The notes under the pieces: model-generated
What the model was told of the DNA's origin: nothing
Databases searched by the model: none
What the model saw: the letters and a program-made list of their open reading frames with translations, nothing else
Assembly: GCA_965222695.1 (NCBI GenBank)
Contig: OZ244967.1
Coordinates: 1,302,001 to 1,366,000, forward strand
From: UBA7957 sp965222695
Lineage (GTDB): Bacteria > Pseudomonadota > Gammaproteobacteria > Granulosicoccales > Granulosicoccaceae
DNA length: 64,000 nt
Direction: 5' to 3'
Position numbers and translations under genes: made by a program
Shown: positions 52,155-61,388 of the stretch, in pieces
How positions within the stretch are numbered: the stretch's first letter is position 1
Layout: each line of letters begins with the position of its first letter

Positions 52155-52574
52155 ATGAAAAATTTAAGACATCAACACGATTCGGAGGACGTCGAGCAGA
52201 TCGTCATTCAATGGCTGGAAAGGCAGCCGCTGGTCGAATTTGCAATATTGTTCGGTTCCTTTGCCAGGGAAACAAGCAATGCGGGAAGCGATATTGATAT
52301 TGCCGTTGAATTGGACCAGCCGCTTACACCGGACCTTAAACTCAGCATGTTGCAGTCATTTTCCGAGTTGACCGACCGAAAAATTGATCTGATCGACTTG
52401 AAAACGGTTGGAGAACCGCTACTGAGTCAGATCGTAAAATATGGAAAAGTGGTAAAGGGGACAAATGAAGATTTTTTGCGATTGAGTATAAAAAACCTGA
52501 ATATGATGCAGGATTTCACGCCTTACCTGCAAAGATTGCTTAAGGAAAGAAGGGCTAGGTTGCTTAATGGATAA
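52155..52574 (+). CDS. mntA: MntA-type minimal nucleotidyltransferase antitoxin
   Basis: The 139-residue protein has the minimal nucleotidyltransferase signature GSFARETSNAGSDIDIAV, with Gly34-Ser35 and Asp46/Asp48 forming GSFAR-x10-DxD. MntA antitoxins AMPylate a tyrosine of HepT to neutralise it. The gene overlaps hepT by eight bases. It is complete, including the C-terminal helix region. Confidence 0.9.
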   Translation: MKNLRHQHDSEDVEQIVIQWLERQPLVEFAILFGSFARETSNAGSDIDIAVELDQPLTPDLKLSMLQSFSELTDRKIDLIDLKTVGEPLLSQIVKYGKVVKGTNEDFLRLSIKNLNMMQDFTPYLQRLLKERRARLLNG

Positions 52575-52983
52575 GCTTGTGATGGAAAAAAAAATAGACG
52601 CCATATTGCGATGTATTGAACGCATTGATAGTCGTTTGCCCAAGGATAAACAATCGTTTTTGAAAGACCTTGATGCACAAGATGTGATTGTTCTAAACCT
52701 GACTCGTATTATTCAACTTTGTGTTGATATAGCGATGCATCTAATTGCAAGAACTGACGTTGAGGCACCGCAAACCATGTCGGAAAGTTTCAGCAAGCTG
52801 GAGCAATTGGATGTGATCGAAAAGAAAACCGCGGACAACTTGAAGAAATCGGTCGGCTTCAGAAATATCGCGGTACACAATTACGAAGAACTGGATTTAG
52901 GCCTAACTTTCGATATTGCGGCTATGCATATTGGTGATTTTAAAAGTTTTATCCAACAGATTTTGGCTGTTGACAGGGATTGA
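52567..52983 (+). CDS. hepT: HepT-type HEPN ribonuclease toxin
   Basis: The 138-residue HEPN protein carries the catalytic RX4HXY motif as Arg99, His104 and Tyr106 in VGFRNIAVHNYEELD; the Tyr is the AMPylation target of MntA in studied systems. An internal ATG at codon 6 (MEKKIDAILRCIERID) is an alternative start. With the upstream gene it forms a complete MntA/HepT toxin-antitoxin module. The gene order antitoxin-toxin is normal. Confidence 0.9.
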   Translation: MDKLVMEKKIDAILRCIERIDSRLPKDKQSFLKDLDAQDVIVLNLTRIIQLCVDIAMHLIARTDVEAPQTMSESFSKLEQLDVIEKKTADNLKKSVGFRNIAVHNYEELDLGLTFDIAAMHIGDFKSFIQQILAVDRD

Positions 52984-52996
52984 TCTTGACCTTTGT

Positions 52997-53059
52997 GTAG
53001 GAGCGAGGCGGCCTCGCGATGGGGTTTCTGGTTTTCGCCTGCAGGCAGGCTCCTACGGA
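52997..53059. repeat. REP-like element, copy 4 (two arms)
   Basis: GTAGGAGCGAGGCGGCCTCG at 52998 and GCCTGCAGGCAGGCTCCTAC ending near 53056 face each other, the fullest copy in the window. Confidence 0.85.
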
Positions 53060-53108
53060 TGTGGGCGCTTGCGGGATAATCTTTTCTTTCTGACAATTTA
53101 AATCGTTA

Positions 53109-55241
53109 ATGACCGTACAAAGGAATAAAATTGAGCCGGGCTCGGCGTATCCGCTGGGTGCCAGCTGGGATGGTTCCGGGGTTAATTTCGCGCTGTTTTC
53201 CGCACATGCTGAGCGGGTCGAATTATGCCTTTTTGACCGCACCGGGCGTAAGGAGATTGCCCGCTATACCTTGCCGGAAAATACCAATCAGGTATGGCAC
53301 GGTTATCTACCTTATGCGGGGCCGGGAACGCTATACGGTTATAGAGTCCACGGTCCGTTCAATCCCTCGGCCGGTCACAGGTTTAATCCGAATAAGTTGC
53401 TGCTGGATCCTTACGCCCGGCAATACCACGGAAACATTCGCTGGAGCGATACGGTAAACGGATACAAATCCCATCATAAAGCGGAAGATCTATCGTTTTG
53501 CAAACGCGACAGCGCCAGCGCCATGCCGAAATGCGTGGTAACCGATCCCGCCTTTACCTGGGGAAATGACACGGCCCCGAAGATTCCATGGCCGGACACC
53601 ATTATTTATGAGACACACGTAAGGGGGATGACCAAGCTCCATCCGGACGTACCTGAATCTCTTCGAGGCACCTATGCCGGTTTGGCGGAGCCCGCGATTA
53701 TCGACTACATCAAGGCGCTGGGTATGACCAGCGTGGAGCTGATGCCGGTACAGGCCTTCTTCAATGACCGGTTTTTGTTCGAAAAAGGGCTGCAAAACTA
53801 CTGGGGTTACAGCACCATCGGCTATTTTGCCGTCCACCAGCCTTATTTCAACAGCCATGGGATAATCGACTTTAAAACCATGGTCCGTCGGTTTCACGAT
53901 GCCGGTCTCGAAGTGATTCTGGACGTGGTGTATAACCACACAGGGGAGGGTAGCCACCTTGGCCCGCACCTGAGCTGGAGGGGTATAGACAATGCCACTT
54001 ATTATCAGCTTGATCCACAGGATAAACGTTTTTATATCAATGACACGGGTTGCGGTAACACGCTCAATGTGGGGCACCCACGGGTTCAGCAAATGATCAT
54101 GGACAGCCTGCGTTACTGGGTTCAGGATATGCACGTGGACGGTTTCCGTTTTGACCTGGCCGCAACGCTTGGGCGGGCTTCCAACGGCTTTGATCCCAAG
54201 GCGGGTTTATTCAACGCCATACTGCAAGATCCGGTGCTTAGCGGAATCAAGCTGATAGCCGAGCCCTGGGATTTAGGGCCTGGGGGATATCAACTGGGCT
54301 CTTTTCCCCTGGGCTGGACGGAATGGAACGATCGTTTCCGCGACACGGTCAGAAAATTCTGGCGCGGCGATGACGCCATGCTGCCCGGTTTCGCGAAAAA
54401 CCTGCACGGATCCAGCGATGTATTTGAACATCATGACCGCAAACCCTGGGCCAGTATCAATTTCGTGACCAGCCACGACGGGTTCAGTCTGCGGGATCTG
54501 GTCAGCTACAGACACAAGCACAACCACGCTAACGGCGAAAACAACCGGGACGGGCACGATGCCAATTTCAGTGGAAATTACGGCATAGAGGGCGAAACCG
54601 ACGATCCTGATCTGACGGATTTACGCTGGCGTCAGATGCGCAATTTTATGGCGACGCTGATTCTCTCCCAGGGCACACCGATGATTCTCGCCGGCGACGA
54701 AATCGGCCACAGCAAGAAGGGTAATAATAATGCTTACTGCCAGGACAATGAGATCAACTGGCACGATTGGGGCAACATTCCTCAGCAAGGGCTGGAGCTG
54801 GCCTGCTTTGTCTCCCGTCTGACCGCTTTACGCCGCCGTTATCCGGTATTGCATCGTTCGCATTTCGTTCACGGCTCAAAAATCGCTGAGGATTCGGATC
54901 TTCTGGATATAAGGTGGATCAATTCAAAGGGCGAACCCATGCGTGAGGATCAATGGAAAAGTTCGTCCGAACGATGCGTGGGTGTGTTGCTTTCCCATCG
55001 ACGGGTTTCATCGGAAAACGAAAACACCGCTCCCGTTGATCAGACCGTGCTTTTTATATACCACTCCGGAAAGGAAGATGAGACATTTCAATTTCCGGAC
55101 GTCAAAACGCATTCGGACTGGATATTTTTGCTCAGCACTTCCGACCCTTCAATGCAGGAAGGCGGCAGGCAGAAAAAACCCGGCGCCTTGATCACCCTGG
55201 TCAGCCGCAGTGTGGAGGTCTGGGTGTCAGAGCCAAAATAA
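53109..55241 (+). CDS. glgX: Glycogen debranching enzyme GlgX
   Basis: The 710-residue isoamylase-type GH13 enzyme cleaves alpha-1,6 branches of glycogen. The N-terminal CBM48 domain (ASWDGSGVNFALFSAHAERV) precedes the barrel with EVILDVVYNHTGEG, nucleophile Asp in VDGFRFDLAATLGR, acid Glu in KLIAEPWDLGPGGYQLG and Asp in FVTSHDGFSLRDL. The length fits GlgX/TreX. It starts the group glgX-CBM48-glgC on one strand, pairing debranching with ADP-glucose synthesis. Confidence 0.94.
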   Translation: MTVQRNKIEPGSAYPLGASWDGSGVNFALFSAHAERVELCLFDRTGRKEIARYTLPENTNQVWHGYLPYAGPGTLYGYRVHGPFNPSAGHRFNPNKLLLDPYARQYHGNIRWSDTVNGYKSHHKAEDLSFCKRDSASAMPKCVVTDPAFTWGNDTAPKIPWPDTIIYETHVRGMTKLHPDVPESLRGTYAGLAEPAIIDYIKALGMTSVELMPVQAFFNDRFLFEKGLQNYWGYSTIGYFAVHQPYFNSHGIIDFKTMVRRFHDAGLEVILDVVYNHTGEGSHLGPHLSWRGIDNATYYQLDPQDKRFYINDTGCGNTLNVGHPRVQQMIMDSLRYWVQDMHVDGFRFDLAATLGRASNGFDPKAGLFNAILQDPVLSGIKLIAEPWDLGPGGYQLGSFPLGWTEWNDRFRDTVRKFWRGDDAMLPGFAKNLHGSSDVFEHHDRKPWASINFVTSHDGFSLRDLVSYRHKHNHANGENNRDGHDANFSGNYGIEGETDDPDLTDLRWRQMRNFMATLILSQGTPMILAGDEIGHSKKGNNNAYCQDNEINWHDWGNIPQQGLELACFVSRLTALRRRYPVLHRSHFVHGSKIAEDSDLLDIRWINSKGEPMREDQWKSSSERCVGVLLSHRRVSSENENTAPVDQTVLFIYHSGKEDETFQFPDVKTHSDWIFLLSTSDPSMQEGGRQKKPGALITLVSRSVEVWVSEPK

Positions 55242-55442
55242 AAGCACGGCCCGATCGGCGATGTCCGATCATCGCCAGCCTTGATTACAGAGTTAATGCA
55301 GCTATGGAGGTCTATAAGAAATATTACATTGATAAAAAATTACATTATACACTGGCGCTAAGCGTCTGATTGATATATAGTATTCGCGCACGATCACATT
55401 TCATCAGTTAATTGAACACTGTGTTTGTATTGTGGTGATCAT

Positions 55443-55745
55443 ATGAAGAAGCGCTACCTAAAAAGCAAACCCGTTTGCCAGGTGACCTTTCGTCTCCCCA
55501 AAGAAGCCGCCAAAGACGCTAACACCGCAGCCCTGGTCGGCGAATTCAACAACTGGGACACCTCAGCCACTCCGATGAAGAAACTCAAGAACGGCGAGTT
55601 CAAAACTCAGCTGAATCTGAACTGTGGCAGTGAATACCAGTTTCGCTATCTTCTGGACGAGAAGCGTTGGGAAAACGATTGGGCCGCCGATAAATACGTG
55701 CCTAATCCAATAAGCAATGATGAGAATTCCGTCGTAATCGTATGA
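55443..55745 (+). CDS. Free-standing CBM48 (isoamylase early-set) domain protein
   Basis: The 100-residue protein is a single beta-sandwich: KPVCQVTFRLPKEAAKDANT, AALVGEFNNWDTSATPMKKL and YQFRYLLDEKRWENDWAADK with NPISNDENSVVIV. This is the AMPK-beta-like glycogen-binding module without any catalytic domain. GEFNNWD and FRYLLD carry the carbohydrate-binding aromatic positions of the family. Placed between glgX and glgC, it probably binds glycogen granules or recruits enzymes. ATG 55443 is preferred; an upstream start at 55425 lacks a ribosome site. Confidence 0.8.
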   Translation: MKKRYLKSKPVCQVTFRLPKEAAKDANTAALVGEFNNWDTSATPMKKLKNGEFKTQLNLNCGSEYQFRYLLDEKRWENDWAADKYVPNPISNDENSVVIV

Positions 55746-55783
55746 ACTTTTAATCACTCGATAGGGGGCGTTCAGTACTGCTG

Positions 55784-57058
55784 ATGGACAGAGACCAAAG
55801 CCCGCGTTTTATCAGTCGACTGACACGAAACACTGTCGCCCTCGTACTCGCCGGCGGCAGAGGCTCCCGTCTCCACGAACTTACCGAATGGCGAGCCAAG
55901 CCGGCGGTTTATTTCGGCGGCCAGTACCGCATCATCGATTTTTCCCTGTCAAATTGTATCAACTCGGGTATACACCGGATCGGCGTGCTCACGCAGTATA
56001 AAGCCCACTCGTTGATCCGGCATTTATCGCAAGGCTGGAGTTTCCTCAACAGCGCACTGAATCAATTCGTGGAAGTGCTGCCGGCGTCTCAGCGGCGCGG
56101 GGATAACTGGTACAGTGGAACCGCCGATGCGGTCTATCAGAACAGGGATATCATCCGTTCGCTGAAGCCGAAGTATGTACTGATTCTCTCCGGTGATCAC
56201 GTCTACATGATGGACTACGGGCGTTTGCTGGCCTTCCACAAGGAACATCAGGCCGATATGAGTGTCTTGTGTGCCGATGTTCCCATCATTGATGCGGACC
56301 GCTTCGGAATTATCAATGTCGATGATCAACACCGCGTCCGTTCTTTTGCGGAAAAGCCGAAACTTCCCCAGGCAAAACCGGGCAATCCGGATGTCGCCCT
56401 GGCTTCCATGGGCAATTACCTGTTCAATACGGAATTTTTATTCGATGTTCTGGAGTCCGACGCCAACAACCCTTATTCATCCCGGGATTTCGGCAAAGAC
56501 ATTATTCCCAGCATTGCGAAGGATAATAAAGTTTACGCCTACCCGTTTTCCGACTTTCCTCAAGGCGGCGGTTACCAGCCATACTGGCGGGATGTCGGCA
56601 CGCTGGATGCGCTCTGGCAGGCCAATATGGAAATGCTCGACATCGAGCCGCAACTCAATGTGTATAATAGCTACTGGCCCATACTGACCTATCAGCGTCA
56701 ACTGCCCTCAGCCAAACTGGTGACGCACGGGCCCGGCAGAGAAGGGCGGGCCAGCAATTCAATCATCTCCGGCGGCTGCATTATCTCCGGCGCGCATGCC
56801 GAGCATTCCATGCTGTTTTCCGGGGTGCGCATGCATTCCTGGTCGCATGTGGAAGATTCGGTCATTTTCCCGGAGGTCAATATCGGCCGTTATGCCAAAA
56901 TCAAACGGGCGATTGTCGACAGAGGCTGCGATATTCCGCCGGGCATGATTATCGGCGAAGATCTGCAGGAAGACAAAAAACGCTTCCGTGTGACCGAAAA
57001 CGGCATCGTCGCCGTTACACCGCAGATGCTGGGCCAGAAAACACTCAGCGATTTTTAG
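55784..57058 (+). CDS. glgC: Glucose-1-phosphate adenylyltransferase (ADP-glucose pyrophosphorylase)
   Basis: The 424-residue GlgC makes ADP-glucose for glycogen synthesis. It has nucleotide loop LVLAGGRGSRLHELTEWRAK, PAVYFGGQYRIIDFSLSNCI, WYSGTADAVYQNRDII and substrate-binding FAEKPKLPQ, with a C-terminal left-handed beta-helix (SIISGGCIISGAHAEHSMLF). GLGC enzymes are allosterically controlled; the N-terminal basic residues used for activator binding are present in general form. The gene is 38 bases after the CBM48 gene. Confidence 0.94.
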   Translation: MDRDQSPRFISRLTRNTVALVLAGGRGSRLHELTEWRAKPAVYFGGQYRIIDFSLSNCINSGIHRIGVLTQYKAHSLIRHLSQGWSFLNSALNQFVEVLPASQRRGDNWYSGTADAVYQNRDIIRSLKPKYVLILSGDHVYMMDYGRLLAFHKEHQADMSVLCADVPIIDADRFGIINVDDQHRVRSFAEKPKLPQAKPGNPDVALASMGNYLFNTEFLFDVLESDANNPYSSRDFGKDIIPSIAKDNKVYAYPFSDFPQGGGYQPYWRDVGTLDALWQANMEMLDIEPQLNVYNSYWPILTYQRQLPSAKLVTHGPGREGRASNSIISGGCIISGAHAEHSMLFSGVRMHSWSHVEDSVIFPEVNIGRYAKIKRAIVDRGCDIPPGMIIGEDLQEDKKRFRVTENGIVAVTPQMLGQKTLSDF

Positions 57059-57090
57059 CCGGTTGCCCGCCACCGTGTTATGGTTTACCT

Positions 57091-58836
57091 ATGAATAACA
57101 AAACCGATTTCTCCATTCGAATGAATCCGGCGGCCGGATGGCTGATCACGTTGCTTTGGGGATTTGGCCCGAATTTACTGTACGCAACCGAAGCGATCCT
57201 GGAAGGGCAGCGTGCTCACCCGGTATCGGCAAAGCAGGGCATGGTCGCCAGCAGCCACCACGAAGCATCGAGGGTTGCGCTGGATGTGTTAAAGCGGGGA
57301 GGCAACGCGATTGATGCTGCAGTGACCGCCGGCTTCGTATTGGCCGTCACACAGCCCCGTTCCGGTAATATCGGCGGGGGCGGTTTTATGCTGATCTCCT
57401 CGGAAAAAACCGGCGACGTGATTGCGATTGACTACAGAGAAAAGGCGCCTGCCGCCGCCGATGAAAACATGTTTCAAAACGAGGAAGGGGAGGTTGTCAA
57501 AGAACTCAGCCGCTTTTCCCATCTGTCGGCCGGCGTACCCGGTACGGTAGCAGGCTTTGCAATTGCTCTGGAGGAATTTGGAACGATCGGTTTAAAACAA
57601 GCTCTGGCACCTGCCATCAAGCTGGCGGAAGAGGGGTTTCAGGTACCGCCCCGATTTACCGAGGGATTACGCAGAGCAAAAGACCGCTTGTTTAAATGGC
57701 CTTCCAGCCGTGCGCTTTTCTACAAGGAAGACGGGAGTTTCTATAAATCCGGCGACCTGTTCGTGCAGAAGGAGCTGGCCGAAACCTTAAAACGAATTGC
57801 CGAGCAGGGGACAAAAGGATTCTACGAAGGTGAAACGGCTCGACTGATCGTGGCCGATATGCAAAAGAACGGCGGACTGATCAGCGAACAGGATTTAAAA
57901 GACTACAGACCTGTCATTCGCAAACCGGTTCACGGCCAATATCACGGTTACGATATCTACTCCATGTCTCCGCCCAGCTCCGGTGGAACGCATATTGTAC
58001 AAATCCTCAACATTCTTGAGGCTTATCCTCTCCGAGACCACGGGCATAATTCCGCGAAATCTATACATCTGATGGCGGAAGCCATGAAATACGCTTACGC
58101 GGACCGATCGGAATACCTGGGAGATTCGGATTTTGTGGAAGTTCCTGTCAAACAATTAACGTCCAAACACTACGCAGCAGATATTAGAAAAAACATAGAC
58201 TTAGACAAAGTAAAACCCAGTGCGGATATCAAACCGGGAGAGCTCAGCGGCTATGAAAGCGAAGAGACCACCCATTTTTCCGTCGCCGATCAATACGGAA
58301 ACGCAGTTTCCAACACCTACACAATCAATTTCAGCTACGGCTCAGGTATAGTGGTACCCGGCGCGGGTTTTCTTCTTAATAATGAAATGGACGATTTCAG
58401 TGCCAAACCCGGTGTACCCAATGCCTACGGTTTACTGGGCGGTGAGGCAAACAAGATCGAACCCGGTAAACGCATGCTAAGCTCCATGTCGCCCACCATC
58501 GTTAAAAAAGACGGTAAAAATTTTCTGATTACCGGCAGCCCGGGCGGATCCAGAATCATCACCACCACCTTGCAGGTACTTCTCAATGTGATCGATCATG
58601 GAATGAATATACAATCGGCGGTCAACGCGCCCAGAGTTCATCACCAATGGGTGCCGGACGAAATCCGCATAGAAGAGGGGATCAGTCCCGATACCATCGA
58701 GCTGCTGGAAAATGCGGGCCATAAAGTTACACGCAAATCATCCATGGGTGCGATACAGAGTATTCTCATTAAGGAGAATACTTTCTACGGTGCAGCGGAC
58801 CCACGAAATAGTACATCTTCGGCACTGGGTTATTAA
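57091..58836 (+). CDS. ggt: Gamma-glutamyltransferase
   Basis: The 581-residue periplasmic enzyme is made as a precursor with signal segment GWLITLLWGFGPNLLYATEA. Autocleavage should occur before the Thr in SEETTHFSVADQYGNAVSNT; FLLNNEMDDFSAKPGVPNAY, KRMLSSMSPTIV and ITGSPGGSRIITT are family blocks, and the large subunit has NIGGGGFMLI. It hydrolyses or transfers gamma-glutamyl groups of glutathione. It follows glgC after 32 bases but is not functionally tied to glycogen. Confidence 0.93.
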   Translation: MNNKTDFSIRMNPAAGWLITLLWGFGPNLLYATEAILEGQRAHPVSAKQGMVASSHHEASRVALDVLKRGGNAIDAAVTAGFVLAVTQPRSGNIGGGGFMLISSEKTGDVIAIDYREKAPAAADENMFQNEEGEVVKELSRFSHLSAGVPGTVAGFAIALEEFGTIGLKQALAPAIKLAEEGFQVPPRFTEGLRRAKDRLFKWPSSRALFYKEDGSFYKSGDLFVQKELAETLKRIAEQGTKGFYEGETARLIVADMQKNGGLISEQDLKDYRPVIRKPVHGQYHGYDIYSMSPPSSGGTHIVQILNILEAYPLRDHGHNSAKSIHLMAEAMKYAYADRSEYLGDSDFVEVPVKQLTSKHYAADIRKNIDLDKVKPSADIKPGELSGYESEETTHFSVADQYGNAVSNTYTINFSYGSGIVVPGAGFLLNNEMDDFSAKPGVPNAYGLLGGEANKIEPGKRMLSSMSPTIVKKDGKNFLITGSPGGSRIITTTLQVLLNVIDHGMNIQSAVNAPRVHHQWVPDEIRIEEGISPDTIELLENAGHKVTRKSSMGAIQSILIKENTFYGAADPRNSTSSALGY

Positions 58837-58865
58837 GCCTGGATCATGACAACGAAACCGCCCTT

Positions 58866-58936
58866 CGTAGGCGCCTGCCCTGCAGGCGAAAACCAGGAAA
58901 TCACCAACCCCGTCGCGAGGAAGCCTCGCTCCTACG
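58866..58936. repeat. REP-like element, copy 5 (two arms)
   Basis: CGTAGGCGCCTGCCCTGCAG at 58866 and CGCGAGGAAGCCTCGCTCCT ending near 58933 are the two arms. Confidence 0.8.
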
Positions 58937-59147
58937 ATGCGGGAAAACCCGGGCGGATAGCCCCGACTCCACATTGTTTCACCATTTTTTACAATCAAAA
59001 ACAGCAATAGTAATTCCGAATCCCGCCACAAATAGCCATAATATCTGAAGCTCTCGGCAATATTGACTATATTTAGAAGTGGTTTTAGGTCAGTCAGTAT
59101 GCGTTTAAAGGCCAGACTGCAGCGAAATGTGGAGGTCACTCTCTGTA

Positions 59148-59390
59148 ATGAAGAATAGCTGGCAACTACAAGAACAAAAAGTTGTTACCGGTATTTTCGG
59201 CCAGGAAGATAACGATCAATCAGCCTCGTGGCTGAGAAATCACTCCTACCTGATCGATATGATTGATGAACACCTGAACGAACTACGGACTATTGTCATC
59301 TCTGAACAAGAAGGTGCAACCGATAAGGTCAGACAATTGCACAGGCAAGGTTACCGCGTTGAAGGCGTTTATCCATTGAATAACCGATAA
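59148..59390 (+). CDS. Small hypothetical protein
   Basis: The protein is not recognised. The 80-residue soluble product from ATG 59148 reads MKNSWQLQEQKVVTGIFGQE, with a helical middle (YLIDMIDEHLNELRTIVISE) and a basic C-terminus. A start at 59127 is also possible; GGAGGT lies between the two and better serves the downstream ATG. It sits between two REP-like elements. Confidence 0.45.
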   Translation: MKNSWQLQEQKVVTGIFGQEDNDQSASWLRNHSYLIDMIDEHLNELRTIVISEQEGATDKVRQLHRQGYRVEGVYPLNNR

Positions 59391-59759
59391 TTGTATTAAT
59401 TACCGTTTTCTGAAGTAGGCCGGTTAAGAACAATTAAGGACCGATTGGTCTTAAATATAACGCAATTTGTCGCCCACTATGGTCCAATCGCGAGACCGCA
59501 GCCGATATATCTCACCCCGCACGTAGGAGCTTGCCCTGCAAGCGAAACCCAAAAACCGTCAATCTTATCACGAGGACGCCTCGCTCCTACGGATATTATC
59601 TACACTAATACAAGTATGTGCGAATAAATATTAAAGCAACTTCCTATTTAACATAATATAGATTATGCGCAATTCTCTGATAGGCATCTTTAAGTATTGT
59701 TGCCGTTATAGGTTAACATCTTACATTCGTGCCGAGAGCAACGCATGCCACAATAAAGA
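59391..59759. other. Intergenic region before the GMC gene
   Basis: It holds REP-like copy 6 (59521-59592) and an AT-rich stretch (about 59625-59690) that may contain the GMC gene promoter; no clear -35/-10 pair was fixed and no gene is supported. Confidence 0.45.
59521..59592. repeat. REP-like element, copy 6 (two arms)
   Basis: ACGTAGGAGCTTGCCCTGCA at 59521 and ACGAGGACGCCTCGCTCCTA ending near 59589 are opposed arms of the family. Confidence 0.82.
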
Positions 59760-61388
59760 ATGACAGACCAAGATTATATTATAGTCGGCGCCGGATCAGC
59801 CGGTTGCGTCCTGGCGAATCGTCTGAGTGCCAGCGGGAAGCACCGGGTTAGCCTGTTGGAAGCCGGTGGCGACGACCGACGATTCTGGATACAGATCCCT
59901 ATAGGCTATGGCAAGACCTACTACCAGCGGAGTGTCAACTGGATGTACGAAACGGTTCCGCAACCGGGATTGAACGGACGCAGCAGTTATTGGCCACGAG
60001 GTAAAGTACTCGGCGGCTCAAGCTCGATCAACGCGATGGTCTATATTCGGGGCCACCGTAAGGATTACGACGACTGGGCCGCCGCAGGCAATCCCGGATG
60101 GAGCTACCAGGACCTGCTGCCCTATTTTAAGCGTAGCGAAACCGCACAGACCGGAGCTAATAGTTATCGCGGTGGCGATGGACCTCAATACGTTGCAGAT
60201 GTCAGGGAAGATCTGCATCCGCTGTGTCAGCAATTTATACAAGCCGGAATCCAACTGGGCCTGACCTACAACAGTGACTTCAACGCAGCTCAGCAGGATG
60301 GTATTGGTACTTATCAACTCACCGTTAAGAACGGTTTTCGTATGTCGGCCGCCAAGGCCTATCTGCATCCGGCTAAAAAACGCCCTGCACTGACAATCGT
60401 CACAAACGCCCATGTGATCCGAATTCTATTCGATGGAGTGAAGGCGGTGGGTGTGGAATATTTAAAACGCGGTAAAAAAGTTCAGGCATTTGCCCGCAAA
60501 GAAGTTATCCTGAGCGGCGGTGCGATCAATTCTCCGCAGTTACTCATGTTATCGGGAATCGGCCCTGCAAAAACACTGAGCCGGCTCGGAATTCAGGTGC
60601 TTTTGGATAATCCTGCAGTTGGCCGGCATTTGCAGGATCATTTGGGTATGGACTATTTATACACATGTAATGTCCCGACCCTGAACGATGAATTGCATCC
60701 CTGGTACGGCAAGTTCTGGGCCGGTTTTAGATACCTGATCAATCGGAGCGGCCCTCTTAGCCTCAGTACCAACCAAGGCGGAGGGTTTATCCGCACCGAC
60801 CCGGCATTGGAACAACCCGATTTACAACTGTATTTCTCTCCGGTCAGCTATACCCGCGCCCCGGCCATGACGCGTCCGCTGATGAATCCGGACCCTTTTT
60901 CCGCATTTTTGATCGGCGTGGGCAATACACGCCCGACGTCAAGAGGTCAAATCCGCCTGCGTTCGGCCAATCCGTTCGATCATCCGATTATCGAGCCTAA
61001 CTATCTCACCACCGAAGAAGATGTGCAGACCCTGTTAAAAGGCGTGAAATTTTTGCGTCAGCTGGCGGAGCAACCGGCATTTAAGCACATTATTACAGAA
61101 GAAATCCGCCCGGGTCCAAAATGCCGAAGCGATGAACAGCTGATTAAGGATATCCGTGATTACGCCTGGACGATTTTTCATCCTACCTCGACCTGCCGCA
61201 TGGGACCGGATCCGCTAGACAATGTCGTCGATGCCCGACTGCGTGTCCACGGCACAAAGAATCTGCGTGTCTGTGACGCATCGATATTTCCCGCTCTGGT
61301 TTCCGGCAATACCAATGCGCCGGTTATGATGGTCGCGGAAAAAGGGTCCGACTTGATCATTGAGAACGATCCTTTGACAGGCTCTTAG
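59760..61388 (+). CDS. GMC-family FAD oxidoreductase (choline dehydrogenase-like)
   Basis: The 542-residue flavoprotein has the FAD dinucleotide motif DYIIVGAGSAGCVLANRLSA, GMC signature 1 GKVLGGSSSINAMVYIRGHR and signature 2 GGAINSPQLLMLSGIGPA. The active-site His is in AWTIFHPTSTCRMG. It oxidises an alcohol; choline, a polyethylene-glycol-type or long-chain alcohol are all possible and no betaine gene adjoins it. The stop overlaps the convergent ppc stop by three bases. Confidence 0.9.
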   Translation: MTDQDYIIVGAGSAGCVLANRLSASGKHRVSLLEAGGDDRRFWIQIPIGYGKTYYQRSVNWMYETVPQPGLNGRSSYWPRGKVLGGSSSINAMVYIRGHRKDYDDWAAAGNPGWSYQDLLPYFKRSETAQTGANSYRGGDGPQYVADVREDLHPLCQQFIQAGIQLGLTYNSDFNAAQQDGIGTYQLTVKNGFRMSAAKAYLHPAKKRPALTIVTNAHVIRILFDGVKAVGVEYLKRGKKVQAFARKEVILSGGAINSPQLLMLSGIGPAKTLSRLGIQVLLDNPAVGRHLQDHLGMDYLYTCNVPTLNDELHPWYGKFWAGFRYLINRSGPLSLSTNQGGGFIRTDPALEQPDLQLYFSPVSYTRAPAMTRPLMNPDPFSAFLIGVGNTRPTSRGQIRLRSANPFDHPIIEPNYLTTEEDVQTLLKGVKFLRQLAEQPAFKHIITEEIRPGPKCRSDEQLIKDIRDYAWTIFHPTSTCRMGPDPLDNVVDARLRVHGTKNLRVCDASIFPALVSGNTNAPVMMVAEKGSDLIIENDPLTGS

